NCBI RefSeq assembly: GCF_023101665.1
Contig: NZ_CP082161.1
Coordinates: 8,250,482 to 8,314,481, forward strand
Reading direction: 5' to 3'
DNA: 64,000 nucleotides
Origin: Bradyrhizobium sp. 195
GTDB taxonomy: Bacteria; Pseudomonadota; Alphaproteobacteria; Rhizobiales; Xanthobacteraceae
Positions 17,602 through 26,353 of the stretch are shown one piece after another; the stretch's first letter is position 1, and every line of letters starts with the position of its first letter. Made by a program: the position numbers and the translations under genes. A model generated the notes under the pieces. It did no database searches and was not told where the DNA came from. It was given only the letters and a program-made list of their open reading frames with translations.

Positions 17602-17980
17602 CGCGTCACTCCCCTAAGGCAGCCGTCAGGGCTGCGCATTATTTTATCTTGCTAGTCGAGAGGCGAAGTTTGGGTCTGCCGAGAAGCAGACGCAAAAAGG
17701 CTAGCACATCTGCGAGCGCTGAGAAGGGCATCGCCTGCGCTGCGGTTGCGCTCAATAAAAATTGAGACGGAATGTCAACGAGGGCAGACGCGGCGGCGAC
17801 AGCGCTCTCGCTGCAACGCGGAATCAAAGCGGCGCGCGCCTCATTTGCGGCAGGATCGAGGGGGCGGGCAACACAAAACGCGAAAACAACCCCATGCACA
17901 GTAGAACGGCGCAGGTCGCACTGCTCGAGGTGAGACCCGGCAGGCATTTGACCTGTCGAGTAAATTAGCAAACGCGGCGC
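17602..17980. other. Intergenic stretch with a 6-bp-stem hairpin and a shared 27-mer
   Basis: No convincing gene is seen. It contains the small hairpin GTCTGC-CGAGAA-GCAGAC near 17673 and the 27-bp sequence listed separately at 17880. The dehydrogenase promoter should be within the first 100 bp, but no clear -35/-10 pair was found. Confidence 0.6.
17880..17906. repeat. 27-bp sequence shared with 62132-62158
   Basis: GCGAAAACAACCCCATGCAC followed by AGTAGAA at both places, identical over 27 bp. The two sites are unrelated intergenic regions 44 kb apart. It has no inverted-repeat structure, so it is not one of the hairpin elements. Confidence 0.8.
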
Positions 17981-18967
17981 TCAACCGGCGACGGGGTAGG
18001 GGCCGTCATCGAACACCGTGTCATGATAGCCTTTCGAGCCGATCTCGTGCGCCAGCGCGCTGCGAAAATCGCGGCCCCCGCGCAGGCTCCTCAGGACATG
18101 CGCGAAGTCGAATTCAGGCCGCCAGCCCAGCTCGCGCCGTGCGCGTTCGTTGACATAGACACGATCGATCTCGGGGAAGAGGTTCCAGCCGCGCGCCGCA
18201 TAGAGCTGCGTGCAATCCGGATAGAGCTCACGCACGACACTGGCCGCATCGCGCGCGAGTGCTGCGACATGGCGCGGCTCGAACGGACTCGTGGCGGAGA
18301 CAATGTAGTGGGCGAAGCCGATCTTCGGGGCGCGTTCGGCGGCGAGCAGATGGGCGCTCACCGCATCCGCGATATCCAGCCGGCGATAGAGCAGCTCATT
18401 GGCCTGAGCGTTCTCGGTCGTGTAGGCCGACCGCATCGCGGGATCATCGTCGGCTTCCGGAAAGAAGCGCGAGGTCCGCAAGACCACGACCGGCAGGCCG
18501 CGCTCGCGAGAGAACAGCTCGCAGAGGGTCTCGGCCATCAGCTTGGTCGTGCCGTAAATGTTCTTCGGCACTGGCGGCAGGTCCTCGGTGACCCACACGG
18601 CAGCCCGTCCCGCCCCCGGGCGAAGCTGCGAGCCGAACGCGCTGGTGGTGCTGGTGAAGACGAAGCTCGTCACGCCGGCGGCCACTGCCGCCTCGAGCAA
18701 ATGGAGCGTGCCTGATACGTTGGTGTCGACGAAATCCTGCTTGGCGTGGGTCGCCACATGCGGCTTGTGCAGCGTCGCGGTGTGGATGACGGCCGAGACG
18801 CCAGCCATCTGGCGCCGCACGAAGCCGGGATCGACGATCGATCCGACCGCATTGGTGTAGGGCGAGGGCTTCAGGTCGACCCCGCGTGCGGGCGACCCGC
18901 TTCGCCGCAACGTCCGCAGAATGGCCTCGCCGAGGTGACCCGCGCTACCGGTGACCAGGATTGTCAT
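17981..18967 (-). CDS. NAD-dependent epimerase/dehydratase (extended SDR)
   Basis: A 328-residue Rossmann enzyme. MTILVTGSAGHLGEAILRTLRR is the TGxxGxxG nucleotide-binding motif; FVFTSTTSAFGS gives the catalytic Ser/Thr position and NIYGTTKLMAETLCE the YxxxK pair. The C-terminal part, with ELYPDCTQLYAARGWNLFPEIDRVYVNERARRELGWRPEFDF, is typical of nucleotide-sugar epimerases and related reductases. Start ATG 18965-18967; upstream in-frame codons reach 19006 but lack family similarity. The substrate is unknown. It lies just upstream of, and in the same direction as, tRNA-Gly. Confidence 0.87.
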   Translation of the reverse strand: MTILVTGSAGHLGEAILRTLRRSGSPARGVDLKPSPYTNAVGSIVDPGFVRRQMAGVSAVIHTATLHKPHVATHAKQDFVDTNVSGTLHLLEAAVAAGVTSFVFTSTTSAFGSQLRPGAGRAAVWVTEDLPPVPKNIYGTTKLMAETLCELFSRERGLPVVVLRTSRFFPEADDDPAMRSAYTTENAQANELLYRRLDIADAVSAHLLAAERAPKIGFAHYIVSATSPFEPRHVAALARDAASVVRELYPDCTQLYAARGWNLFPEIDRVYVNERARRELGWRPEFDFAHVLRSLRGGRDFRSALAHEIGSKGYHDTVFDDGPYPVAG

Positions 18968-19043
18968 TGAGAACCCAAGAGAGCCGCCAGCGGCGTGGAA
19001 AACCACGTTTCCGTCCGGATCGGCTGGATGCTCTGGGAAAAAT

Positions 19044-19118
<75 letters not shown>

Positions 19119-19392
19119 ATCCTGTGTCGGTCGCGTGACGCGCCGGCAACGGCTGTCGTATGCCAAAAGCGGGAGGGGAATGCAACAGCTACCGGCGGCA
19201 TCAATTCGCATTTGGAGGCCCCATATGGGCCCCGGATGCGACCAAATCACCCAAAAAGGCGCCGGAACTGCCGAATCGGTCGCGGTGGATTGAAATTCGG
19301 CCCAATCGGCCCAATTTAGGAGCCAACAACGAGCACAGGAAGTGGCGGCATGCTAAAGACCCGCCATTCCGGACATCAGACGAGGGGATCCC

Positions 19393-20316
19393 GTGACGAT
19401 CATCGACCAGGGTAACGGAGCGGCGGGCCCGGCTGCGGCCGACCTGATCAAGGACACCACCACCCAGACCTTCGTGAAGGACGTCATCGAGGAATCGAAG
19501 CGCCAGCCGGTGCTGATCGATTTCTGGGCGGAGTGGTGCGGCCCCTGCAAGCAGCTCACCCCCCTGCTGGAAAAGGCGGTCAAGGCGGCCAAGGGCAAGG
19601 TCAAGCTGGTCAAGATGAACATCGACCAGCACCCCGCGATCCCTGGCCAGATGGGCATCCAGTCGATCCCGGCCGTGATCGCCTTCGTCAACGGCCAGCC
19701 GGCCGACGGTTTCATGGGCGCGGTGCCCGAGAGCCAGCTCAACGCCTTCATCGAAAAGCTGACCAAAGGCGTGACCGCGCCGGGTGAGCCAAATATTGCT
19801 GAAATCCTGCAAGAGGCCGAGGCCGTGCTCGCCGAGGGCGACGCCGCAGCCGCCGCGCAGATCTATGCGGAGGTCCTTCAGCACGATTCGACCAACATCG
19901 CGGCGCTTGCCGGCCTTGCGAAGTGCTACGCCGTCTCCGGCGCGATGGAGCAGGCCAAGCAGACGCTGGCCATGGTCCCGGAATCCAAGCGCAACGATCC
20001 CGCGGTGAAGGCCGTGCAGACCGCGATCGATCTCGCCGAGCAGGCCCAATCGCTCGGGCCGGTCGCGGAGCTGGAACAGAAAGTCGCCGCAAACCCGCTC
20101 GATCATCAGGCCCGATTCGACCTGGCGACCGCGCTCAACGCGCAAGGCGACCGCGCCGCAGCCACCGCGCAGCTGCTCGAGATCGTCAAGCGTGACCGCA
20201 AATGGAACGACGACGGCGCCCGCAAGCAGCTGGTGCAGTTCTTCGAGGCCTGGGGCGGCACGGATGATGCAACCGTCGAGGGACGCAAGCGTTTGTCGAC
20301 GATCCTGTTTTCGTAA
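19393..20316 (+). CDS. cnoX: CnoX/YbbN-like thioredoxin with TPR domain
   Basis: A 307-residue cytosolic protein. Residues about 20-125 are a thioredoxin domain with WAEWCGPCKQLTP (active-site WCGPC intact) and the cis-Pro loop QSIPAVIAFV; residues about 140-300 are tetratricopeptide repeats (EAVLAEGDAAAAAQIYAEVLQHDSTNIAALAGLAKCY and further repeats). This is the CnoX/YbbN layout, a redox-linked holdase working with GroEL and DnaK. E. coli CnoX has SXXC, whereas this one keeps both Cys, like the Caulobacter protein. Start GTG 19393 with GAGGGGA upstream. A Lon-N protein gene follows 32 nt downstream. Confidence 0.9.
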   Translation: MTIIDQGNGAAGPAAADLIKDTTTQTFVKDVIEESKRQPVLIDFWAEWCGPCKQLTPLLEKAVKAAKGKVKLVKMNIDQHPAIPGQMGIQSIPAVIAFVNGQPADGFMGAVPESQLNAFIEKLTKGVTAPGEPNIAEILQEAEAVLAEGDAAAAAQIYAEVLQHDSTNIAALAGLAKCYAVSGAMEQAKQTLAMVPESKRNDPAVKAVQTAIDLAEQAQSLGPVAELEQKVAANPLDHQARFDLATALNAQGDRAAATAQLLEIVKRDRKWNDDGARKQLVQFFEAWGGTDDATVEGRKRLSTILFS

Positions 20317-20348
20317 GCCGCGCTGGCAAGGCCAGGGGGACCGGGCAG

Positions 20349-21026
20349 ATGCCGATCAACATCGAATATCGCGGACCCGCCGACCTCCCGGAGATCATTC
20401 CGGTCTTTCCGCTGCCGGGCGCACTGCTGCTGCCCCGCGGCCAGATGCCGCTCAACATCTTCGAGCCGCGCTACCTTGCGATGGTCGATGATTCCTTCCG
20501 CGACGGCCATCGCCTGATCGGCATGATCCAGCCTGACGTCGCGCACTCGCCGAAAAATTCGGACAAGCCGACGCTGTTCAGCGTCGGCTGCGTCGGCCGC
20601 ATCACCCAGCTCGCCGAATCCGGCGACGGCCGCTACATTCTCGAGCTCACCGGCGTCTCGCGCTTCAAGGTGGTCGAGGAGCTCGAAGTGCTCACCGCCT
20701 ACCGGCAGTGCAAGGTGGATTTCTTCGCCTTCGTCGACGACTTCACCGCGCGCACGGGCGAGGACCAGGTCGACCGCGAGGCGCTGCTGGCCGTACTGGC
20801 AGACTTTCTGAAGGCCAATAATCTCAAGGTCGACTGGGAGGGCGTCGAAAGCGCGCCCAACGAAGCGCTCGTCAATGCGCTGGCGATGATGTCGCCCTAT
20901 GGCCCCGCGGAGAAGCAGGCCATGCTGGAGGCGCCTGACCTGAAGACCCGCGCCGAGATTCTGATCGCCGTCACGGAGATGGACCTCGCCAAGAAGCGCA
21001 CCAGCGGCGATCCGCCGCTGCAATGA
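20349..21026 (+). CDS. LON peptidase N-terminal (substrate-binding) domain protein
   Basis: A 225-residue stand-alone Lon-N/PUA-like domain: IIPVFPLPGALLLPRGQMPLNIFEPRYLAMVDDSF, then RLIGMIQPD, LFSVGCVGRITQLAESGDGRYILELTGVSRFKV and the helical C-terminal half ending ILIAVTEMDLAKKRT. There is no ATPase or protease domain. Its role is unknown; the pairing with the CnoX-like gene, 32 nt upstream, suggests protein quality control. ATG 20349 with AGGGGG upstream. Confidence 0.9.
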   Translation: MPINIEYRGPADLPEIIPVFPLPGALLLPRGQMPLNIFEPRYLAMVDDSFRDGHRLIGMIQPDVAHSPKNSDKPTLFSVGCVGRITQLAESGDGRYILELTGVSRFKVVEELEVLTAYRQCKVDFFAFVDDFTARTGEDQVDREALLAVLADFLKANNLKVDWEGVESAPNEALVNALAMMSPYGPAEKQAMLEAPDLKTRAEILIAVTEMDLAKKRTSGDPPLQ

Positions 21027-21038
21027 GGGTCCGAATGC

Positions 21039-23540
21039 TCAGGCGGCGCGGACCACTGCTCCGGCACCTCGCCGCAGCATTCTGGCGACATCGGATGCGG
21101 GCATCGGCCGGCTGAAGTAGTAGCCTTGCGTTTCGACGCACCCCTCTTCGCGAAGAATGTCGAGCTGCTCCTTCGTTTCGACGCCTTCGGCGGTCGTGGT
21201 CTTGCCGAGACTGACTGCGAAACGAACGACGGCTCGCGCGAGATGGTGCGCATCTGCCCTCGCGCTGGACAGCTCGTTGACGAAACTGCGGTCGATCTTG
21301 ATCTTGTCGAAGGGGAACCGCTGCAGAAAGCTCAGCGACGAATAACCGGTGCCGAAATCGTCCAGGGCTACTCGCACACCGAGCTCGCGCAGTTGACCGA
21401 GTACGGCGAAAACGGCTTCGCTGTCGTGCATGATCGCCGTCTCGGTGACCTCGAGCTCGAGCCTGTGCGGCGCAATTCCCGAACTCGCCAGCGCGCTGAT
21501 AACGACAGGAACGAGCTCCTTGCTCCTGAACTGGGCGGGAGACAGGTTGACCGCGATCCTGACATGCGCAGGCCATTTGGCGGCTTCCGCGCAGGCGGTT
21601 CTCAGGACCCATTCTCCCAGCGGCACGATCAGGCCGGTCTCCTCCGCAAGCGGAATGAATTCGTTCGGCATGACAAGGCCTCGCTGCGGGTGATGCCAGC
21701 GGAGCAGAGCCTCGAAGCCGCTGACCTTGCCGGTCGCGGCGCCGACGAACGGCTGGTAATGGAGCTCGAATTGACGGCCGGCAATCGCAACCCGCATGTC
21801 GCGCTCGAGGTTGCGGCGCGCATGCATCAGCTCGTCGAGCTCCGGCTCGAAGAAGCGGAATGCACCGCGTCCACCGCTCTTGGCCGAGTAGAGGGCGAGA
21901 TCCGCGCTCTTCATGATCACGTCGGAATCATTGCCGTCGCGCGGCGCGATGGCAATGCCGATGCTGGTGCCCACCGTGACGCGGTGATCGCCGAGATCGA
22001 ACGGCTCGCAAAGCGCCTTCCTGATGTTCTCGGCGAGGGCGGCGGCCTCCACGGCCGGGTTAGTCACGTAATCGATCACCGCGAACTCATCGCCGCCCAG
22101 CCGGGCGATCAACGCGGTTTCCGTGGTGCATTCGCGCAGACGCGCAGCGACGGCGCGCAGCAGGGAATCGCCCGATGGATGCCCGAGCGTGTCGTTGACT
22201 TCCTTGAAGCGATCGAGGTCGAGCAGGAGCACGGCCAGATCGACGCCGCCGTTGCGCGAAACCGCAATGGCATGCTCCATCCGCTCCCTGAGCAGCACCC
22301 GGTTTGGCAGATCGGTCAGCGCATCGTGTTGCGCCATATGGGTGATCTTGGCTTCGGACCGGCGTTGCTCGGTCACATCGAGATGCGTGGCGACCCATCC
22401 ACCGCCGGGCATCGGCTGTCGCGTCACGCCGATCAACCGACCATCCGAAAACTCGTCGATCCTGCTCGAGACTACATCGTACGGCAACGCGGCCAGTTTC
22501 GAGATGAATTGCCCGGCAGCGCCCTCGCTGGTGTCGCCCTTGAGGATGCCGTTCACGACGCGATGCTTGATGATGTCGGCGTGGGGTGTCCCCGTCTTCA
22601 GCAATTCCGGCGGCAGCCGATAGAGCAGGGCATAACGCTCGTTACAGACGACGAGCCGCTTCTCGGCGTCAAACATGCAAAGGCCCTCGACCATGTTGTT
22701 GATGGCCGTGTCGAGCCTGATCTTCTGGTCCTGGATTTCCTTTTGCGAATCTTCCACCTGTTGCCTTGCAAGCGAAAGCTCCCTGATGATTTCCTCGAAC
22801 CGGCTGGTCCTGGTCGCAAGCCGGCGATCCGCCAGCACGCCGACAAAACTCATTCCGAGCACTGACAGAGCCACGCCCGCAATTGCCACGGCGAGGAAGG
22901 CGGGAGAAAGCGACAGGGCATCGCTTGTCAGCGTCGGGTCTGGAACAATTTGCACCGCCCCCATAGCCGTAAAATGATGCGACACGATGGCGAGCGTCAG
23001 CAGCAGCGCCGCGACGAAGGTCCCCCACCTGTCCTTGCGGCCCAGGGCGACCGCAAGTGCGGCGTAGCCCAGGGCCATGCCAAGGATGATCGAGACGAAC
23101 ACCAGCTTCGGCGACCAAGTCACGCGACCGGGCACTTCGAGGGCCCACATGCCCAGATAGTGCATGCTCGCAATACCGGCGCCGATGATGCCGCCCCCGG
23201 CAGCCGCCCGCCAGCGGCCGGAACTGCCAACGGCAACGCCAAAACCGCCTGACGTCAGGATCATCGCCGCGGCGAGCGACAGAGCCGTCAGAGCTATGCC
23301 ATAACCGGTTGAGACGCCGGGCTCGTAGGCGAGCATTGCGACAAAATGCGTTGCCCAGATTCCATAACCGATGGCGGCGCCGGCGATCGCAATCCAGATC
23401 AGTCGCGCCCAGGCGCGCGAGGCGATCGCCCGATGAAAGATGCTGACGGCCACAATACTTGCGGCGAAGCAGACCAGACCAGCGAGTATGACAAGCCGCC
23501 AATCATGCTCTGCCGTGAGGCAGGTAAAAACGCGGAACAT
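21039..23540 (-). CDS. MHYT-PAS-GGDEF-EAL cyclic di-GMP enzyme
   Basis: An 833-residue membrane protein. Residues about 5-240 form a seven-helix MHYT sensor with its repeated motifs (ATHFVAML, SMHYLGMWAL, SHHFTAMGAV; proposed metal-binding Met/His). A coiled linker, a PAS domain (about 285-400, with NNMVEGLCMFDAEKRLVVCN), a GGDEF domain (GGDEF intact at 481-485) and an EAL domain (EAL intact at 610-612, FEALLRWHHPQ) follow. Both catalytic motifs are preserved, so it may make and break cyclic di-GMP; the net direction cannot be told. Start ATG 23540 is backed by GGAGG. It is convergent with the Lon-N gene. Confidence 0.93.
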   Translation of the reverse strand: MFRVFTCLTAEHDWRLVILAGLVCFAASIVAVSIFHRAIASRAWARLIWIAIAGAAIGYGIWATHFVAMLAYEPGVSTGYGIALTALSLAAAMILTSGGFGVAVGSSGRWRAAAGGGIIGAGIASMHYLGMWALEVPGRVTWSPKLVFVSIILGMALGYAALAVALGRKDRWGTFVAALLLTLAIVSHHFTAMGAVQIVPDPTLTSDALSLSPAFLAVAIAGVALSVLGMSFVGVLADRRLATRTSRFEEIIRELSLARQQVEDSQKEIQDQKIRLDTAINNMVEGLCMFDAEKRLVVCNERYALLYRLPPELLKTGTPHADIIKHRVVNGILKGDTSEGAAGQFISKLAALPYDVVSSRIDEFSDGRLIGVTRQPMPGGGWVATHLDVTEQRRSEAKITHMAQHDALTDLPNRVLLRERMEHAIAVSRNGGVDLAVLLLDLDRFKEVNDTLGHPSGDSLLRAVAARLRECTTETALIARLGGDEFAVIDYVTNPAVEAAALAENIRKALCEPFDLGDHRVTVGTSIGIAIAPRDGNDSDVIMKSADLALYSAKSGGRGAFRFFEPELDELMHARRNLERDMRVAIAGRQFELHYQPFVGAATGKVSGFEALLRWHHPQRGLVMPNEFIPLAEETGLIVPLGEWVLRTACAEAAKWPAHVRIAVNLSPAQFRSKELVPVVISALASSGIAPHRLELEVTETAIMHDSEAVFAVLGQLRELGVRVALDDFGTGYSSLSFLQRFPFDKIKIDRSFVNELSSARADAHHLARAVVRFAVSLGKTTTAEGVETKEQLDILREEGCVETQGYYFSRPMPASDVARMLRRGAGAVVRAA

Positions 23541-23761
23541 CGAAATCGCCTCCCTCGTCAATAACTTCAACGATTGATTCTATCGGCTTTCTTCGCGTTA
23601 ATTTTCTGCAATTCCCGGTTGCATACCTAGCGGGAGGTAAATAGCGCGTCTCAAATGCGGAATTCGGCGGTAGCCCTGTGCGGGCGAAGGGTTCTCTTCC
23701 CGTGAAACTACGCGGATGAGCGATCCCGCCGCTGCATCGGTTCGAATCAAACTGATCCGGC

Positions 23762-24340
23762 TCAGGGGCGATTGCGAATGTGCTTGCGGCCGGTGAGCAT
23801 TGCGCGGATCAGATTCTCGCGCTGGAGAATCCCCATCAGCAGCACGCCGAGCACGTGCAGCACGACCAGGACGATGACCGCATCCGACGAATAATGGTGG
23901 GTGTCCTCGACCCACCAGACGCCGAAGAATGTGACGGTCACCGACATCGCGCCCGTGATCGTCGAGACCGCGAGCGAGGCCAGCAGCGCCACCAGCATCA
24001 GGGTGCCGGCGGGATTGAGTCCGATATAGCGGCCGGTGATGCCGCGGCGCAGATTCCAGAGATAGCCCGGCGCGGCCCGGAGCCTGACCCTGATCATGCG
24101 GAAGCGCGAATAGCGGCTTCCCCAAAAGCCCCAGGCCAGACGGAAGGCCAGAAGCACGAGCACCGCATAGCCGACGATGCGGTGAAGCCGATCATAGACG
24201 GTGGGCGTGAACCATGCGGCCAGAACGCAGGCCGCGAGAGCCCAGTGCCAGAGGCGCAGCGGGAGATCCCAGACTGCGACCGTCCGCGGGGTCGCTCGAT
24301 CCGCGGGGGTCCTGTCGGACACCCCGCGCGCTGCTGGCAT
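23762..24340 (-). CDS. Cytochrome b561-family membrane protein
   Basis: A protein of about 192 residues with four hydrophobic helices and His residues placed for two b haems: WDLPLRLWHWALA in helix I, DRLHRIVGYAVLVLLAFRLAWG in helix II, and the last helix VIVLVVLHVLGVLLMGIL. YSRFRMIRVRLRAAPGYLWNLRRG is a usual connecting loop. These proteins move electrons across the inner membrane. MPAARG (24340) is used as the start; TTG at 24355 is an alternative. The PepSY gene lies 87 nt upstream, a common pair. Confidence 0.87.
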   Translation of the reverse strand: MPAARGVSDRTPADRATPRTVAVWDLPLRLWHWALAACVLAAWFTPTVYDRLHRIVGYAVLVLLAFRLAWGFWGSRYSRFRMIRVRLRAAPGYLWNLRRGITGRYIGLNPAGTLMLVALLASLAVSTITGAMSVTVTFFGVWWVEDTHHYSSDAVIVLVVLHVLGVLLMGILQRENLIRAMLTGRKHIRNRP

Positions 24341-24427
24341 CGCTTCTTCAATCAAGCAAAGACCATCCTCGAGCCCTGCTTTGCGCAGATCACGTCGCGC
24401 AATCTACTTCACGCCCTGCTTGGCGAT

Positions 24428-24706
24428 TTACTTGGCGATCGTGTGCTTCAGGCTGAGATCTTCGGGGCTGTAGAACAGCTCGTAGAGCTTGCCTTCCTTG
24501 ACGCCGTAGACCTCGTAGCACGAGCCTTCGATCTTGGAGCGCCGCACTTCATAACCGAGCGCCTTGGCCTTGGCTTCGGCCTCGCTGGCCGGCTTCCACG
24601 ACGCCTTGTCGAGCTTGGTGCAGTCCTTGAATCCGTCGGCCATGGCCGCCGACCCCATGCCCATCCCGACCGTCAGTGCAATGGCAACAACACGAATGAC
24701 CTTCAC
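24428..24706 (-). CDS. PepSY-domain secreted protein
   Basis: A 92-residue periplasmic protein: signal peptide MKVIRVVAIALTVGMGMGSAAMA, then one PepSY-like domain (ASEAEAKAKALGYEVRRSKIEGSCYEVYGVKEGKLYELFYSPEDLSL) with two Cys that could form a disulphide. Homologues usually sit beside a cytochrome b561 gene, as here. The start is a GTG at 24704-24706 with AGGAGGA seven bases upstream. The function is unproven. Confidence 0.87.
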   Translation of the reverse strand: MKVIRVVAIALTVGMGMGSAAMADGFKDCTKLDKASWKPASEAEAKAKALGYEVRRSKIEGSCYEVYGVKEGKLYELFYSPEDLSLKHTIAK

Positions 24707-24806
24707 GAACGTCTCCTCCTTTGTCGTGCGCGCTACGCGAGCCGCGAAGCGGAACTGAAGGAAGCAAAGGTGATGATGAAGTCAATCCAGTACGAGGCTG
24801 TTTGAA

Positions 24807-24823
24807 TTTAGAGTTGTTCTAAC
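24807..24823. promoter_or_regulatory. Possible Irr-type (ICE) iron-control box
   Basis: TTTAGAGTTGTTCTAAC resembles the alphaproteobacterial Irr box (approximately TTTAGAANNNTTCTAAA, recalled from the literature) with mismatches at the two symmetrical positions 7 and 17. It lies about 100 bp upstream of the PepSY-cytochrome b561 pair, a plausible haem- or iron-linked target. Confidence 0.4.
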
Positions 24824-24926
24824 GATTGCCAAAAGATTAGCGCTCTCCGCATGCAGCAGGCATTCGCGGGATCGCTGCGGCCTTACGCCTCACGGACCGG
24901 ATGGACTGCTGACCTCGCCCGTTGCG

Positions 24927-25043
24927 CTACGTATCGGCCTCGTTGGTCGCCTCGAACATCGCGGGGTCGAGCGCATTCATCTTGTCCGGACGGTTCAGCC
25001 GAACATGGGCAACGCCGTCGTCGATGGTCAGGGGCTCGCGCAC
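24927..25043 (-). pseudogene. Remnant of an enoyl-CoA hydratase gene (N-terminal 38 residues)
   Basis: From a GTG at 25041-25043 with AAAGGA before it, the minus strand reads VREPLTIDDGVAHVRLNRPD, continuing KMNALDPAMFEATNEADT and then a TAG. The piece VRLNRPDKMNALDPAMFEA is the N-terminal signature of the crotonase family. A complete member is about 260 residues, and nothing recognisable as the rest follows on any frame before 24707. This is a deletion remnant; it is too short for routine ORF calls. Confidence 0.72.
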
Positions 25044-25067
25044 TTCCTTTGGATTGCATCGGCAGGT

Positions 25068-25418
25068 TCAGTATCCGGCGACCGCCAGCGCGACCACGGC
25101 GGCGAGAGCCTTCCAGCCAAAGCCGCGTCCGCGCGACCACCAGGCGTTGGCGATGGCGGCAAAGCCGTAGACGGCGACGATGGTCGCCACGATCCAGTGC
25201 CGCGCGCTGTCCGATCCCAACATTGGCGCCGCAAGCAGGAGCACACCGCCGCCGATCCAGGCGACCGTACCGGCCTGCCAGACGAGCCGGATCAGCATGC
25301 GCAGGCGTTCCGGGGTGATGGTCGCTTTGGCGAACACCTTGGTTTCGCCGAGCACGCCATGGATCAGGGCAACCACGATTCCGGCAACGCCGGCACATTG
25401 CAGCAGCAGATCACGCAT
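25068..25418 (-). CDS. Small membrane protein under TetR control
   Basis: A 116-residue protein with four hydrophobic segments: MRDLLLQCAGVAGIVVALIHGVLGE, RLVWQAGTVAWIGGGVLLLAAPMLG, HWIVATIVAVYGFAAIANAWW and a C-terminal AVVALAVAGY. I do not recognise a characterised family. It is divergent from a TetR gene with two matching operators around its own promoter, so it is probably the regulator's main target. The ATG at 25416-25418 is used; the longer frame upstream runs through the operator region. Confidence 0.78.
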   Translation of the reverse strand: MRDLLLQCAGVAGIVVALIHGVLGETKVFAKATITPERLRMLIRLVWQAGTVAWIGGGVLLLAAPMLGSDSARHWIVATIVAVYGFAAIANAWWSRGRGFGWKALAAVVALAVAGY

Positions 25419-25441
25419 CAGCAGACCTCGCGTCTTCGTCC

Positions 25442-25500
25442 ATACAGCGCTGTATGGAGAGATAGGCGCTGGCCCGCCATCTGTCAATACACTAGTGTAT
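25442..25500 (-). promoter_or_regulatory. Promoter with two ATACA-N4-TGTAT operators
   Basis: On the minus strand: -35 TTGACA (25482-25487), 17-nt spacer, -10 TATCTC (25459-25464), reading into the small membrane protein. Two perfect 14-bp palindromes flank it: ATACAGCGCTGTAT at 25442-25455, downstream of the -10, and ATACACTAGTGTAT at 25487-25500, touching the -35. Both fit ATACA-N4-TGTAT. The adjacent divergent TetR protein is the obvious binder, and the right-hand site would also cover its own start region. Confidence 0.82.
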
Positions 25501-25522
25501 GGTCAAGCCTTGGGAACCCGAC

Positions 25523-26053
25523 ATGACCGAACAGCTCTCCGCCGACGACTGGATCAGGCAAGGCCTGAAGGCGCTCGCCAAAAATGGCTTCACCGCGCTC
25601 AAGGCCGATCCGCTGGCAAAGGCCATGGGCGTGTCGCGCGGCAGCTTCTATTGGCATTTCGCCGACCTCGGCGCGTTCCACGCCGCCGTGCTGAAGCGCT
25701 GGCGCGAGATCGCGGCCGAGCAGATCATCGCCGACGTCGAGGCCGCCGGCGATGAGCCGCTGAAGGCGCTGCTGCGCAGGTCGTTCGGCGCGCGGCTCGA
25801 TCTCGAACGGGCGGTGCGCAATTGGGCGGCCTTCGATGCGGCGGCACAAGGGGCCGTGCGCGCAATCGATCGCCGCCGGCTCGACTACATTGAGGGGCTG
25901 CTGGAGAAACGCGCGCTCCCTCCGGCAACCGCGCAGGCCCGCGCGCAGATCCTGTACTGGGCATTTCTCGGCTTCGCCCTGTCAGGCACGCCCGTGCCGG
26001 CAGCACGGCTCCAGGCCCTGCTCGACGAGGTCCTAACGATGGTCTCCGCTTGA
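25523..26053 (+). CDS. TetR/AcrR family transcriptional regulator
   Basis: A 176-residue regulator. The N-terminal helix-turn-helix domain is DDWIRQGLKALAKNGFTALKADPLAKAMGVSRGSFYWHFADLGAFHAAVLKRW, typical of TetR (recognition helix around SRGSFYWHF); the rest is a helical ligand-binding and dimer domain. ATG 25523 is preferred because the ATG at 25499 overlaps the operator palindrome. It is divergent from the small membrane protein and probably represses both genes. The ligand is unknown. Confidence 0.9.
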   Translation: MTEQLSADDWIRQGLKALAKNGFTALKADPLAKAMGVSRGSFYWHFADLGAFHAAVLKRWREIAAEQIIADVEAAGDEPLKALLRRSFGARLDLERAVRNWAAFDAAAQGAVRAIDRRRLDYIEGLLEKRALPPATAQARAQILYWAFLGFALSGTPVPAARLQALLDEVLTMVSA

Positions 26054-26112
26054 GCCCGTGATGGGCGGGCGCGATTTTCTGTGCTAGAGGCAACCGATTG
26101 CCGGAGACTCCA

Positions 26113-26310
26113 ATGAACGCGCCCACCGACCGTCCCGAAGCCAGCGTCGATCCCAAATTGCTGGAGATTCTCGTCTGCCCGCTGACCAAGGGCCCGCTGG
26201 AGTTCGATGCCGCAAGGCAGGAACTGATCTCGCGCAGCGCCAAGCTCGCATATCCGATCCGTGACGGCATCCCGATCATGCTGCCGGAAGAGGCAAGGAA
26301 GATTGATTGA
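26113..26310 (+). CDS. Trm112 family protein
   Basis: A 65-residue protein with the Trm112 core [47 protein letters not shown]. In eukaryotes and archaea Trm112 is a zinc-binding activator of methyltransferases; only one Cys remains here, so zinc binding is unlikely, as in many bacterial members (YcaR-like). ATG 26113 has GGAG upstream; a TTG at 26098 is the alternative. Confidence 0.9.
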   Translation: MNAPTDRPEASVDPKLLEILVCPLTKGPLEFDAARQELISRSAKLAYPIRDGIPIMLPEEARKID

Positions 26311-26353
26311 GGCGGTAATCCTGTTTGCGCGATGAGGGCGCAACAATGTCGGG

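Noticed and set aside
17639-17971. A 110-codon frame on the minus strand in the 379-bp gap
   Set aside because: No family motif or ribosome-binding site, and it contains the 27-bp repeat; more likely non-coding.
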